Shown here one piece after another: positions 34,088 through 42,748 of a DNA stretch of 64,000 nt. Source of the stretch: Candidatus Undinarchaeales archaeon (GTDB lineage: Archaea > SpSt-1190 > JASMDC01); the NCBI GenBank assembly GCA_030753015.1, contig JASMDC010000021.1, positions 1 to 64,000 on the forward strand, read 5' to 3'. The notes under the pieces are model-generated. The model worked only from the letters and a program-made list of their open reading frames with translations, was not told the origin of the DNA and did not search any database. The position numbers and the translations under genes were made by a program. The first letter of the stretch is position 1, and every line of letters starts with the position of its first letter.

Positions 34088-37000
34088 ATGCACATGAGGC
34101 GGAAATCACTACTGTTTGTGCTCGTATTATTCACCGGTCTGGCGCTCAGCGCAGCCATCTGCGGTGACTGTGTCTGCCAAGAACCCGAAGATACGACCGA
34201 GTGCCCGCACGAGTGCGGCTCGAAATGCAACAGGGACAGCACTTGTCAGAAAGAGCTGTGTGAGGATTCTAATACCTGCCCCAATGACTGTCCGGACGGC
34301 GGCGGATGCCTTCCGGGTAAGGATTGCAGGAGCGATCCCGCGTGCGAATGCACCGACCCGGCATTCCCAATTTGCGACCCTGGCCATCCCGCCGCGAATA
34401 CCTGGGGCTGCGTGCCCGATGGTGGCGGAGGGGAGTGTAGCTGTCAGGACGGCCCTACCTGCCCCTGTGACCGACCCGATGCTCCAATGTGCGACCCGGA
34501 TATGTCTTCAGCAGACGAACGGGGCTGCTGGGGCTGCATGAACCCGGACCAGTGCGAGGACGACGATCCATGCACCGAGAACTTTTGCGACACCGGCGCC
34601 TTCAAGTGCCAGTTCACTAAATTAATGGACGGCCCCAGCGAGGACGGGAAGGGTAGGTGCTGTGACAACAATTACTACCCGGGCGGAGAGTGCTGCGCTG
34701 CCGCTGACTGCCCCAACGGCCAGTGCGATATGGAAACGCGCAAGTGCATCGTGGAGGAGCAGAAGTGCAGCGACGGCACGCTGGTCGATAAGTGCGTAGA
34801 CGGCCGACCGCCCAGTTACTGCGATCGCCAGTTGTCCATCGTGGAGATGCCCAGCAAGTGCGGCTGCCCTGAAGGGCACGGAGATTGTGACAGCTCCGAC
34901 ACTACGGGCTGCGAGACCGAGCTTTACAAGGACAAGTACAACTGCGGCGGGTGCGGGAGGAAGTGCGACGCCAACGAGTTCGACATCTGCGAGAACAGCG
35001 AGTGCAAGACTCCCACGTGCGACGACGGTACAGCGTTTGGCAGCTGCACAAAGACACCACCCGCTTACTGCAACGCCGACGGGAGCATCTCCACTGACCC
35101 AGAGACGTGCCCCTGCACTGATGGCTACGAGCTCGTGGGGAAGGAGTGCGTGAAGCCCAAGACCGCGTGCGACGATGGTACCCCCTTTGGTGAATGCTCG
35201 ACTGTCACTGCATTAACGTTCTGTGCCGATGATGGGACCCTCATCCCGGACGCCGGGAAATGCCCATGCCCGGACGGGACCAAGCTATCAGGTACCCAGT
35301 GCGTCAAGGAGACCACTACAGGGGGCGGGACCGGGGATGGGACGACCGTGTGCGACATGGACAAGCATTGCGAGGATTCTATGGGGGAGAACTGCGGGAC
35401 CTGCCCCATCGACTGTCCCTGCTCGGATGCCGATCCATGTACCCTCGACACGTGTTCGGGCGGCCAGTGCGCGTTCACCGCCGATAGTTCCAAGTACGGG
35501 AACAAGGTCACGATCAGCAGAACCCCCGCTATCTGCTGCGAGAACGGGCATATCAAGTATGGCGAGTGCTGCGACGACGACCAGTGCAACGATGGTTACG
35601 AGTGCATCAACAACAAGTGCGAACAGAAAGCGACCTCTGTTGTCAGCACAACTCCCGCTCCGGAGTGCATGGCCGCCACCCAGTGCACGGAAGCGACATA
35701 CGGTACCTGCACACTCACCACGTGCAAGGACGGTAACTGCCAGTACAACAAGGACTGTTCCGCCTGCGGCGAGGGGACCTCTTACTGGTGCAGATACTGT
35801 GCGACCTTTGGCGAGCCCGGCTGGTGCAAGTACTGCAGGGGCGATGGGCAGTGCTGCGTATCGGAGGACTGCCCTGACGATGGGAACGAGTATGACTGTT
35901 TCCAGAACAAGTGTCGCGAGAAGACCGGGGGGCAGGTCACGGTCACTCCTATACCCGCGGAACCCACTTTGATTCCACCGATCGGGACCGGACACGAGGA
36001 GTTCTTCAGCCTCGGTATGGACGATCCGGTGGTATTCTGTGAATACAAGATCATCTATTCGGGGCTCGCAGAGGGCGACATTGGTTTCTTCGAGATCATC
36101 ACTCCCGATGGTCAGACCGAGAGCATCACGCTCAACTACAACGATGCGAGCGGAGTGACGGAGGCGTCCGTGGGCGCGCTCACGCTGCAGGTCCAGAAGG
36201 ACATGGCGCTCTCTGATTACCTTGCCGAGATCCGGATTATCAAGACCGGGGACTGCCCCGAGGTTACAGAGGAACCTCCTGCGGAAGTAACGTACGAGGA
36301 CAAGGTGAAGCTCTTCAAGGACGAGACCTTCGAGCTCTGTGGATACAAGCTGATCCTCTTTGACATCGACACGCTCGGGACAGCCTCGATCGAGGTCGTC
36401 ACCCCAGACGGCAGCACCGATACCTTCTCAGGCAACTACATCGAGGCCCTCCTCGACGGGAAGGAGATCTCAGGCTCCTATGATGATCTCACCGTGCTCA
36501 TAAACGATGACACATGGGCCTCCGGCGACACCGCCGAGGTCGTGCTCACGTTGGATGGCGATTGTCCCGGTGAACCGACCGAGACGCCTGACGAGTCCGG
36601 CCCGAAGGATGAGCCCACGCTCACCATATTCTGTCGCGAGCTCTCCGTTCGTGGCGGGGATGCTGTGAGCTTACCCTGCCGGTTCGAGGTCGAGGGCACG
36701 CTCCCGGATGTGGAGGTCGAAGTGGGTACTGAAGAGGGTATCAGCTCCGAACCCTCCATGTTCTCGCTCGGCGAGTTCCCTTGGTACGACGAGGACGAAC
36801 AGGAGGAGTCCGGTGTCAGGACCGTTGATCTCATCATCTCAGCGGACCACACCTGCGAGGAGTGGTCCACCTCGGTCAGCCTCACAGGAAGATATCTCTT
36901 CGAGGAAGAGGAGCGAGCGGTCGATGGCGGTACCGCTATGACCATCCTTCCCGCAGAGGACTGCTTCAAGTGCGGCGACGCCCAGTGCGAGATGGGCGAG

Positions 37001-39406
37001 GACTTCAAGACATGCTGCAATGATTGCCCCTGCCCTGAACAATATTCGTGCCAGGACAACTCGTGCATACTCGAGGTCAAGCTCAGTGAACCCGGAGATT
37101 CCTGTAGCTCGAACGAGAAGTGCACGACAGGCAACTGCCAGAACGCAGTGTGCTGTGCCGACGGCGAGAAGTGCTGCGAGTCCGACGCCCACTGCGGCCG
37201 CACGGAGACGTGCGACACGGGACGGTTCTACTGTGTCCCCGCCGGACCCGCCCCAGGCCCTGCGGGCGGGAAGCCCGACGGCACTCCCTGCTTCAAGCCG
37301 GACGAGTGTGGCAGTGGCAACTGCCAGAACATGCGCTGCTGCGAGGCGGGACGGGGCTGTTGCGCGTTCGACGACCAGTGCGGCGATAACGAGATGTGCG
37401 ACCAGGGGCCCGCGCTCTGCGTGCCCGTGGAGCTCAATGAGGAGGACAAGGAGCAGATACAGCAGGAGATGCTCCAGCTCCAGACGGATGTTGCCGAGAC
37501 GTCCCAGAATTTCGTGGAGCTTTCCGATGCCATGGACCAGAAGTACGAGGAGAACAAGGAGGTCATCGAGAAGCTCGGCGGCGAGGAGCGCATCCAGCGG
37601 GAGATCGAACGCATCGACCGGTTACTGGAGGAGCTGAGGGTGCTGGAATCTGACCTTGACGCAAATCCCGGCAAGGCCATGAAGACCATGAAGAAGCTGG
37701 AGCGGACCATGGAGCGGGCCAAGGACAAGGTCACCGTGGACGTTAATCCCTTGCATGACATCGAGGAGCGGGAGGCCGAGGTCCACGAGGAGAAAATCGA
37801 TCACGTGCTCGCGCAGGCCTTGACACCCACAGAGGATTCGCCTCCGCCGCCGGAGACGGTCGAATCGGTCAGGGAGTCGGCCAGGCGGCTGCGGGAGACG
37901 GTGAAGCAGCGCGTAAAAGCGGAGGTCATCGAGGCCACCTATCAGTCCGGTGCGAAGCGTATGCGCACCGTCGTGACCCGGACAATCGAGAACACCGCCG
38001 CCGAGGCCGTGGAGGGCGCCGTGCTCATCATGGAGATCCCCAAGAGCGCGGCCGCGTCAGCGCTCGAGCTGCATTACACCTGCCAGCGCACGTCCGGACA
38101 ACCATGCCCCGTGCCCAGGGTGCTGCGCGACGACCCTCTCGTGGCCTGGGACCTCTCCGCGCTCGAGCCGGGGGAGAGCGTGACCACATCCTACACCGCC
38201 GATGGTGAGATCGGCGAGGAAGAGGTACAGGCCAGCACCACCGTTGTGGCCACCGATGTCGACCTAGGCGCGTACCACACGGTGGACGAGGAGCGCGATG
38301 CCCTGCAGAGCGAGGAGATCCAGATGGAGCTCCGGGCCGCGATCGAGGAGGCCGGAGGTATCGAGGACGAGGGCATGCGCCAGCGCATCGAGGTACTGAC
38401 CATGGAGACGCAGGCCAGCCTCGAGGCCGAGGACCTGGTGGACGCGCACACAGCCGTGGCGCGCATCAAGACCGAGCTGGAGTCCGCCAAGCAACCGCCC
38501 CCGGGAGTAGAACAACCACCGATCGATAAGCCAGAGCCTACCGCCACGGCCAAAGATGATAAGGGCGAGGGCCTGCTGTTCGGCATCATCCCCACCGACA
38601 AGGACGGCCTCGTCAAGTTCGTCAAGGAGTACTGGGAGATCGTGGCCGCCTTCATCGGCTCCCTGAGCATCATCGCGTACTACCTCAAGGTGCTCAAGCG
38701 CAAGACCATCGGCGAGGAGGCGGTCGTGATCCGGCGCGGCAAGACCATGGAGGGCAACGCCGTGAAGCTGGGCATCAAGGTGAAGAACGACTCCACCTTC
38801 AAGATCACCGAGGTGAAGGTCACCATCGACTATCCAAAGGCCTTCAAGGTGCAGGGAGGTTCGCCCACTGTTGAGCTGGGCAACATCCGGCCTGACGAGT
38901 TCCAGAGCGCTATCTTCCACCTGGTCCCTACACGATGCGTGAAGGGCACCGTCACCGGGTACGCCACCTACGAGAACAACAAGGGACAGACCAAGGTCGT
39001 CCAGATCGATCCCGTGGACGTGGGGAGCGTGTGCCCCTTCCTCGAGCGTGTCCGTCTCACTCAGGATGAGTTCGCCAAGCGGCGGCAGTACCTGCAGAGC
39101 GGGACCAAGAGCATGAGCATCCGGACAGATCCCACACAGATCTTCCAAGTGATCAAGAACCGGTTCAACAACATACACACCGTTCATGAGGAAGTGGCCC
39201 CTGACCGAACGAGCATGCTCGGAGAGTACGCAGGGCAGGGTGCATACAGTAAGGCCTTCATCGGCGCCAGTATCAAGGTCATCTACGGCGCCCAGGGCCA
39301 GGTCGAGCTCTCGGTGTACGGCGAGGACGAAGCGATGGTCACCGGTCTGCTGAGCGAGCTGGTGGAGCTCATCGAGAATGCGGAGGGCGGTGGCCAGCAG
39401 GTCTAG
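34088..39406 (+). CDS. Giant Cys-rich exported protein with C-terminal membrane anchor
   Basis: About 1772 aa. It starts MHMRRKSLLFVLVLFTGLAL, a signal peptide with likely cleavage after ALSAA. Residues 25-630 hold many EGF/TIL/granulin-like Cys-rich modules, for example CPHECGSKC, DPCTENFC, DPCTLDTCSGGQC and CCEAGRGCC further on. About 640-1000 has two or three beta-sandwich-like domains (SLGMDDPVVFCEYKIIYSG and KLFKDETFELCGYKLILFD are homologous). A coiled coil runs about 1120-1230, then a helical beta domain. A TM helix (EYWEIVAAFIGSLSIIAYYL) sits near 1530. A cytosolic domain of about 230 residues follows. It is a cell-surface receptor or adhesin candidate; partners unknown. No neighbouring gene shares its domains. 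Confidence 0.75.
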   Translation: MHMRRKSLLFVLVLFTGLALSAAICGDCVCQEPEDTTECPHECGSKCNRDSTCQKELCEDSNTCPNDCPDGGGCLPGKDCRSDPACECTDPAFPICDPGHPAANTWGCVPDGGGGECSCQDGPTCPCDRPDAPMCDPDMSSADERGCWGCMNPDQCEDDDPCTENFCDTGAFKCQFTKLMDGPSEDGKGRCCDNNYYPGGECCAAADCPNGQCDMETRKCIVEEQKCSDGTLVDKCVDGRPPSYCDRQLSIVEMPSKCGCPEGHGDCDSSDTTGCETELYKDKYNCGGCGRKCDANEFDICENSECKTPTCDDGTAFGSCTKTPPAYCNADGSISTDPETCPCTDGYELVGKECVKPKTACDDGTPFGECSTVTALTFCADDGTLIPDAGKCPCPDGTKLSGTQCVKETTTGGGTGDGTTVCDMDKHCEDSMGENCGTCPIDCPCSDADPCTLDTCSGGQCAFTADSSKYGNKVTISRTPAICCENGHIKYGECCDDDQCNDGYECINNKCEQKATSVVSTTPAPECMAATQCTEATYGTCTLTTCKDGNCQYNKDCSACGEGTSYWCRYCATFGEPGWCKYCRGDGQCCVSEDCPDDGNEYDCFQNKCREKTGGQVTVTPIPAEPTLIPPIGTGHEEFFSLGMDDPVVFCEYKIIYSGLAEGDIGFFEIITPDGQTESITLNYNDASGVTEASVGALTLQVQKDMALSDYLAEIRIIKTGDCPEVTEEPPAEVTYEDKVKLFKDETFELCGYKLILFDIDTLGTASIEVVTPDGSTDTFSGNYIEALLDGKEISGSYDDLTVLINDDTWASGDTAEVVLTLDGDCPGEPTETPDESGPKDEPTLTIFCRELSVRGGDAVSLPCRFEVEGTLPDVEVEVGTEEGISSEPSMFSLGEFPWYDEDEQEESGVRTVDLIISADHTCEEWSTSVSLTGRYLFEEEERAVDGGTAMTILPAEDCFKCGDAQCEMGEDFKTCCNDCPCPEQYSCQDNSCILEVKLSEPGDSCSSNEKCTTGNCQNAVCCADGEKCCESDAHCGRTETCDTGRFYCVPAGPAPGPAGGKPDGTPCFKPDECGSGNCQNMRCCEAGRGCCAFDDQCGDNEMCDQGPALCVPVELNEEDKEQIQQEMLQLQTDVAETSQNFVELSDAMDQKYEENKEVIEKLGGEERIQREIERIDRLLEELRVLESDLDANPGKAMKTMKKLERTMERAKDKVTVDVNPLHDIEEREAEVHEEKIDHVLAQALTPTEDSPPPPETVESVRESARRLRETVKQRVKAEVIEATYQSGAKRMRTVVTRTIENTAAEAVEGAVLIMEIPKSAAASALELHYTCQRTSGQPCPVPRVLRDDPLVAWDLSALEPGESVTTSYTADGEIGEEEVQASTTVVATDVDLGAYHTVDEERDALQSEEIQMELRAAIEEAGGIEDEGMRQRIEVLTMETQASLEAEDLVDAHTAVARIKTELESAKQPPPGVEQPPIDKPEPTATAKDDKGEGLLFGIIPTDKDGLVKFVKEYWEIVAAFIGSLSIIAYYLKVLKRKTIGEEAVVIRRGKTMEGNAVKLGIKVKNDSTFKITEVKVTIDYPKAFKVQGGSPTVELGNIRPDEFQSAIFHLVPTRCVKGTVTGYATYENNKGQTKVVQIDPVDVGSVCPFLERVRLTQDEFAKRRQYLQSGTKSMSIRTDPTQIFQVIKNRFNNIHTVHEEVAPDRTSMLGEYAGQGAYSKAFIGASIKVIYGAQGQVELSVYGEDEAMVTGLLSELVELIENAEGGGQQV

Positions 39407-39412
39407 AGCCCA

Positions 39413-39655
39413 CTATTCCTCGTCCGCATAGGTGCCCATGTGCATGTAGCGCAGGAGCACACCGACGCCGCGATAGTATACATAGCATGCGATGACCACC
39501 GCGACGTACCCTATCATGGCGGTCCGGAAGGTGACACCCATGCCAGAATCGAGGGATCGGACCACCGCGCGGTATACCGGGAACGCCAGCAGCACCATCC
39601 CTGCCAGCACGGCCAGTTCTAGACCGGTCGAATCCCCGGAGCCCTCTTCCGACAC
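39413..39655 (-). CDS. Small two-TM membrane protein
   Basis: An 80-aa protein from a GTG at 39655, with two hydrophobic segments (ELAVLAGMVLLAFPVYRAVV and MIGYVAVVIACYVYYRGVGV) and an acidic tail. A longer frame begins at ATG 39679, but the TATA CGATATAAAC at 39683-39692 would place the transcript start inside it, so the internal GTG is the more likely start for a leaderless mRNA. It is divergent from nreA. No family recognised. Confidence 0.6.
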   Translation of the reverse strand: MSEEGSGDSTGLELAVLAGMVLLAFPVYRAVVRSLDSGMGVTFRTAMIGYVAVVIACYVYYRGVGVLLRYMHMGTYADEE

Positions 39656-39682
39656 GACAGATGGACTGATGGTCCACATCGT

Positions 39683-39732
39683 TTATATCGGTTCATTCGG
39701 GCGCGGGACACGTCGTACCAAGAGATATAAAC
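39683..39732. promoter_or_regulatory. Divergent TATA pair for the small membrane gene and nreA
   Basis: Two GATATAAAC boxes face opposite ways: minus strand at 39683-39692 and plus strand at 39724-39732. Each is followed about 25 nt later by a start codon (39655 minus, 39749 plus). These spacings favour starts that differ from the longest frames. Confidence 0.6.
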
Positions 39733-39748
39733 GTCCATGAAGCGTTCA

Positions 39749-41047
39749 ATGATCGTGGACCGACAGGACGACCTCCGTTCCATAGGCAAGGATCTGAAGG
39801 TCGATGGACAGGGCACTGAGGTGCGGCGAGAGCTGTGCCTGCGCTGCAAGGGGGGCAAGCTCCTTTGCGGGAAGAGCCGGTGCCCCATCACCGCCCAGGC
39901 CTCGGCCCAATCGGACATCGCTCGCAAGCTGAGCAAGGACATCGCCTCGCCCAGCCCACCGGGGTTCTTCGTCGGTTGGAAGGGCTATCCCAAGGTGTCC
40001 CTGGGGCCCATGGGCCTGGCCGTTCCCCACGAGGACCCCTCGTTCCTGGACGATCCCGCCCGGTGGTACGGCGCCACCATCCAGGAGGTGGTCGGATTCC
40101 GGTCCCTGCTGGTCCGCTCACGTGAGTCGGTCGACATCCATGCCGCCCGCGATCCTCCGGCCACACTCCGCGATTATCAGGACCTGGTGCTCTCGTCACG
40201 GCCCGTTGATGTGGAGCTCCACCTGCGTCAAGTGCCAAGGTTCCACATCGCCTTCTCTGCCATCGCCCAGCCCATGGGGCCGTCGGCCGAGCTCAAGAGC
40301 TTCGACCTTGTGGGGAACCCCGCCGTCCCCCGGGCCGCCGACAAGGTGACCGGTGACACGGACCTCCGGGCCGAGGAGGGCGTTGCCAACCTCTTTGACG
40401 CTGGGATGGACGTGTACCATGTCCAGAAGGTGCTGTCGGCCGGGCTCTTGGGCCGCGGGAAGGACCGTACCCTCGTGCCCACCCGCTGGGCCATCACCGC
40501 GACAGACGACATCGTTGGCCGGGACCTCGCCGACCGCTTGCGTGACCTGCCGGAGCTCGACGAGGTGCTGCTCTTCTCCAACGAGTACATGGGCAACCAC
40601 TACGAGATAATCCTCATGCCCGGGCCACTGGAGTTCGAGCATCTGGAGTCGTGGGAGGGCGGAAGCGTGTGGGGCGCGGGCGACGGCTGGACGGTAGTAC
40701 AGGAGTACGAGCCCACCGAGGGCCGTACCAGTTATGCTGCCAAGCAGGGGGGCGGGTACTACGCGGCCCGCCTGGCGGTGTACGAGGCGCTGGTCCGCAT
40801 GGGACGCCAGGCGGTAGCCGTGGCCCTGCGGGAGATCGACAAGACCTACTACCTTCCCGTGGGAGTGTGGGAGGTGCGGGAGAACGTGCGGCGCGCCATG
40901 CAGGACGAGCCCGAACGGTTCCCTGACCTGAAGGCGGCCCTGGCCGCGGCGGCGCCGCGCACCGGTACCGGCCTTAAGCGCTGGGTGAGCGAATCCTCGA
41001 TCCTCAAGAACCGCCTGTACCAGCGGAGACTGACGTCTTTCTTCTAG
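39749..41047 (+). CDS. nreA: NreA-type archaeal DNA repair protein
   Basis: A 432-aa archaeal Nre-family protein, which is linked to repair of mitomycin-C damage with PCNA. The N-terminus has LCLRCKGGKLLCGKSRCPI, a CxxC..CxxxxC zinc motif diagnostic of the family. The C-terminus ends YQRRLTSFF, a textbook PIP box for PCNA binding. The leaderless spacing from the TATA supports ATG 39749 (MIVDRQDD) over ATG 39737. Its stop overlaps by 4 nt with the convergent Yip1-type gene (CTAG). Length is normal for the family. Confidence 0.9.
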   Translation: MIVDRQDDLRSIGKDLKVDGQGTEVRRELCLRCKGGKLLCGKSRCPITAQASAQSDIARKLSKDIASPSPPGFFVGWKGYPKVSLGPMGLAVPHEDPSFLDDPARWYGATIQEVVGFRSLLVRSRESVDIHAARDPPATLRDYQDLVLSSRPVDVELHLRQVPRFHIAFSAIAQPMGPSAELKSFDLVGNPAVPRAADKVTGDTDLRAEEGVANLFDAGMDVYHVQKVLSAGLLGRGKDRTLVPTRWAITATDDIVGRDLADRLRDLPELDEVLLFSNEYMGNHYEIILMPGPLEFEHLESWEGGSVWGAGDGWTVVQEYEPTEGRTSYAAKQGGGYYAARLAVYEALVRMGRQAVAVALREIDKTYYLPVGVWEVRENVRRAMQDEPERFPDLKAALAAAAPRTGTGLKRWVSESSILKNRLYQRRLTSFF

Positions 41048-41691
41048 CCCGGCGGCGGTGCCGCTCCCGGCGGGACCAGCACGATGTAGAGCCAGCTGAT
41101 CCACCAGTAGGGCGCTCCCGTGGCAATTAGGTTCGCCAGGAGGAGGAGGATGGCGGGCGCTGCCATGACAAGAGCTCGGACCGTCGAGATGGTGTGCACC
41201 TCCCGTAATCCTATCACGATCAGGACCACGAACCAGAGGGAGACGAGCACCTCCACCCCATCCGTCGGTGTCAGGCCCGGAGCAAGGACCCAAGGGACTG
41301 CGATACCGGCGACGGTCAGAAGGAGGGGGAAGAGGAGCGGTGTGGAGCCGTACATGTAGACCTTCATGCTCTCGGGGATGTCGGCGCCAGCGCCCACGAT
41401 GGCCCCGATCGCCTGGGAGAGACCGGCCAGCACGCCGTTGACGATGATGCCAACGAGGGGGGCGATGAAGATCAGCAGGACTACCTCGGGACGGTTCTCC
41501 AATCGGCCTGTGATATGAAGGCGGAGCAGGGTCATGACAAGGGCCAGGATGGCATAATACGGCACCACCCGGGTTATGGGCGTACCCAGCCCTATCTTGC
41601 GGAAGAACGGGACCGGTTTGAGCAGGACACCCATCAACCGGCCGTCCAGACCTAAGTCCTCGCTATCGAACACCTCCGACTGGTGCGACAT
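41044..41691 (-). CDS. Yip1-domain membrane protein
   Basis: A 215-aa protein with five TM segments. The N-terminus DGRLMGVLLKPVPFFRKIGLGTPITRVVPYYA is characteristic of the archaeal/bacterial Yip1 (PF04893-type) group: a short cytosolic helix (LLKPVPFF) then TMs with Pro-rich turns. Function is not known; some members bind small GTPases in eukaryotes. A close paralogue is next to it on the same strand with a gap of 51 nt. Confidence 0.72.
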   Translation of the reverse strand: MSHQSEVFDSEDLGLDGRLMGVLLKPVPFFRKIGLGTPITRVVPYYAILALVMTLLRLHITGRLENRPEVVLLIFIAPLVGIIVNGVLAGLSQAIGAIVGAGADIPESMKVYMYGSTPLLFPLLLTVAGIAVPWVLAPGLTPTDGVEVLVSLWFVVLIVIGLREVHTISTVRALVMAAPAILLLLANLIATGAPYWWISWLYIVLVPPGAAPPPG

Positions 41692-41742
41692 GGGGCGGGG
41701 ATGAGGGTGAACCTTTTTGAAAGTGATGCCGAGGGCGCCAGG

Positions 41743-42363
41743 TCACACCCAGCCGAGCCAGAGGGTGGCAAGGGCCACGGGATCGGCGGTGATGATGACG
41801 AACAGCACGGCCGGCAGGGCCATGATAAGTGCGCGATAGGTAGGTATGGTGTGGACCTCTTTAAGCCCGATCAGGACGAGGACGGCCCACCACGCGGAGA
41901 AGAAGGCGGCGACCGCGTCCACGGTGAGCAGGTTCCCCGCCACGAAATCCCCCGGAGCGATGGGGAGGACAGCGCCCCCGGTGGCGTGGACCACAAAGAG
42001 GTAGGGGAGTGCGGGAGTGAATGCGTACAGATACACCTTGAGCGTCTCGCGCAGCCCCGCACCGGCACCCTGGATCGAGCCCAGCGCCTGGGAGAGGCAC
42101 GCGAGGAGTGCGTTGGCCGCCAGCGCGCCCACGGGTGCAAGGAGCATGGACAGAGCGGCCGAGTTTCCAGACATCCCAAGGACTCCCTGGGGATGGAACA
42201 CCGCTATGGCCCATACCAGGAGGGCATGGTAGGGCAGTACCCGCTTGAACGGAGTGTCGAGCCCGAGCCGATCGAAGAAGGCCACGGGCTGGAGAATGAG
42301 CCGCAGGAACCGCCGCTCCATGGACAGTTCCTCGGCGTCCCGCCTCCTCAGGTCACCCGTCAT
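41743..42363 (-). CDS. Yip1-domain membrane protein, paralogue
   Basis: A 206-aa paralogue of the preceding gene (ILQPVAFFDRLGLDTPFKRVLPYHA parallels LLKPVPFFRKIGLGTPITRVVPYYA). Five TM segments, C-terminal GLKEVHTIPTYRALIMALPAVLF versus GLREVHTISTVRALVMAAPAILL. TATA-like AGATATTTATGC at 42384-42395 upstream. The pair is likely to be one operon from that promoter; tandem duplication is evident. No enzymatic motif. Confidence 0.72.
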   Translation of the reverse strand: MTGDLRRRDAEELSMERRFLRLILQPVAFFDRLGLDTPFKRVLPYHALLVWAIAVFHPQGVLGMSGNSAALSMLLAPVGALAANALLACLSQALGSIQGAGAGLRETLKVYLYAFTPALPYLFVVHATGGAVLPIAPGDFVAGNLLTVDAVAAFFSAWWAVLVLIGLKEVHTIPTYRALIMALPAVLFVIITADPVALATLWLGWV

Positions 42364-42416
42364 CGGGCTTTCCTAAGGCCTCAAGATATTTATGCGACGC
42401 GTTGGCCGCAGAGGCT

Positions 42417-42527
42417 TCAGAGGCAGGATGCGGCCATGGCGGCCGATAACACCGTGATCACCAGCAACGGTGTGAGCTCGATGATCGTCATGTCCATCTC
42501 GTCCACGGGCATCGCCTGGGATTCCAT
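42417..42527 (-). CDS. 36-aa putative small membrane peptide
   Basis: Frame of 37 codons including TGA, from ATG 42527 to 42417. The peptide begins MESQAMPVDEMDMTIIEL and continues with a single hydrophobic helix (LLVITVLSAAMAASC). A TATA-like CGATATATCG at 42557-42566 lies about 30 nt upstream of the ATG, the spacing of leaderless genes in this window. No homologue can be named; size and position only make it a candidate. Confidence 0.45.
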   Translation of the reverse strand: MESQAMPVDEMDMTIIELTPLLVITVLSAAMAASCL

Positions 42528-42675
42528 CAGTAAGTATTGCTCATTGTCGTTCGCGCGATATATCGTTCTGCAGGGCGGCGTGCCGGTATCCTTGGCAGGC
42601 CCGTACGGCGTTCAGCCCTGTACGGACCACTTCTGAATCCTCCCTGCTCTCCACGTCGGGGACATCCTCGATGGT

Positions 42676-42695
42676 AGAAAGAAAAGGGGGGGGGG
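42676..42695 (-). terminator. Pyrimidine-rich termination tract of the Kazal gene
   Basis: On the minus strand, downstream of the stop at 42749, a GC-rich stretch is followed by ten C and then TTTTCTTTCT. U-rich tails after a GC stem are the usual archaeal terminator. The run of ten G on the plus strand is unusual in this genome. Confidence 0.4.
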
Positions 42696-42748
42696 ACGGC
42701 GGGTGGGGGCCGCCGCCCCGGGGAAGTGGTGGTTGAGGCAAAGGCAGT

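Noticed and set aside
42686-42695. Phase-variable G(10) tract
   Set aside because: It lies 54 nt beyond the stop of the Kazal gene and not in a coding or promoter context, so variation would have no evident effect; a terminator tract is simpler.
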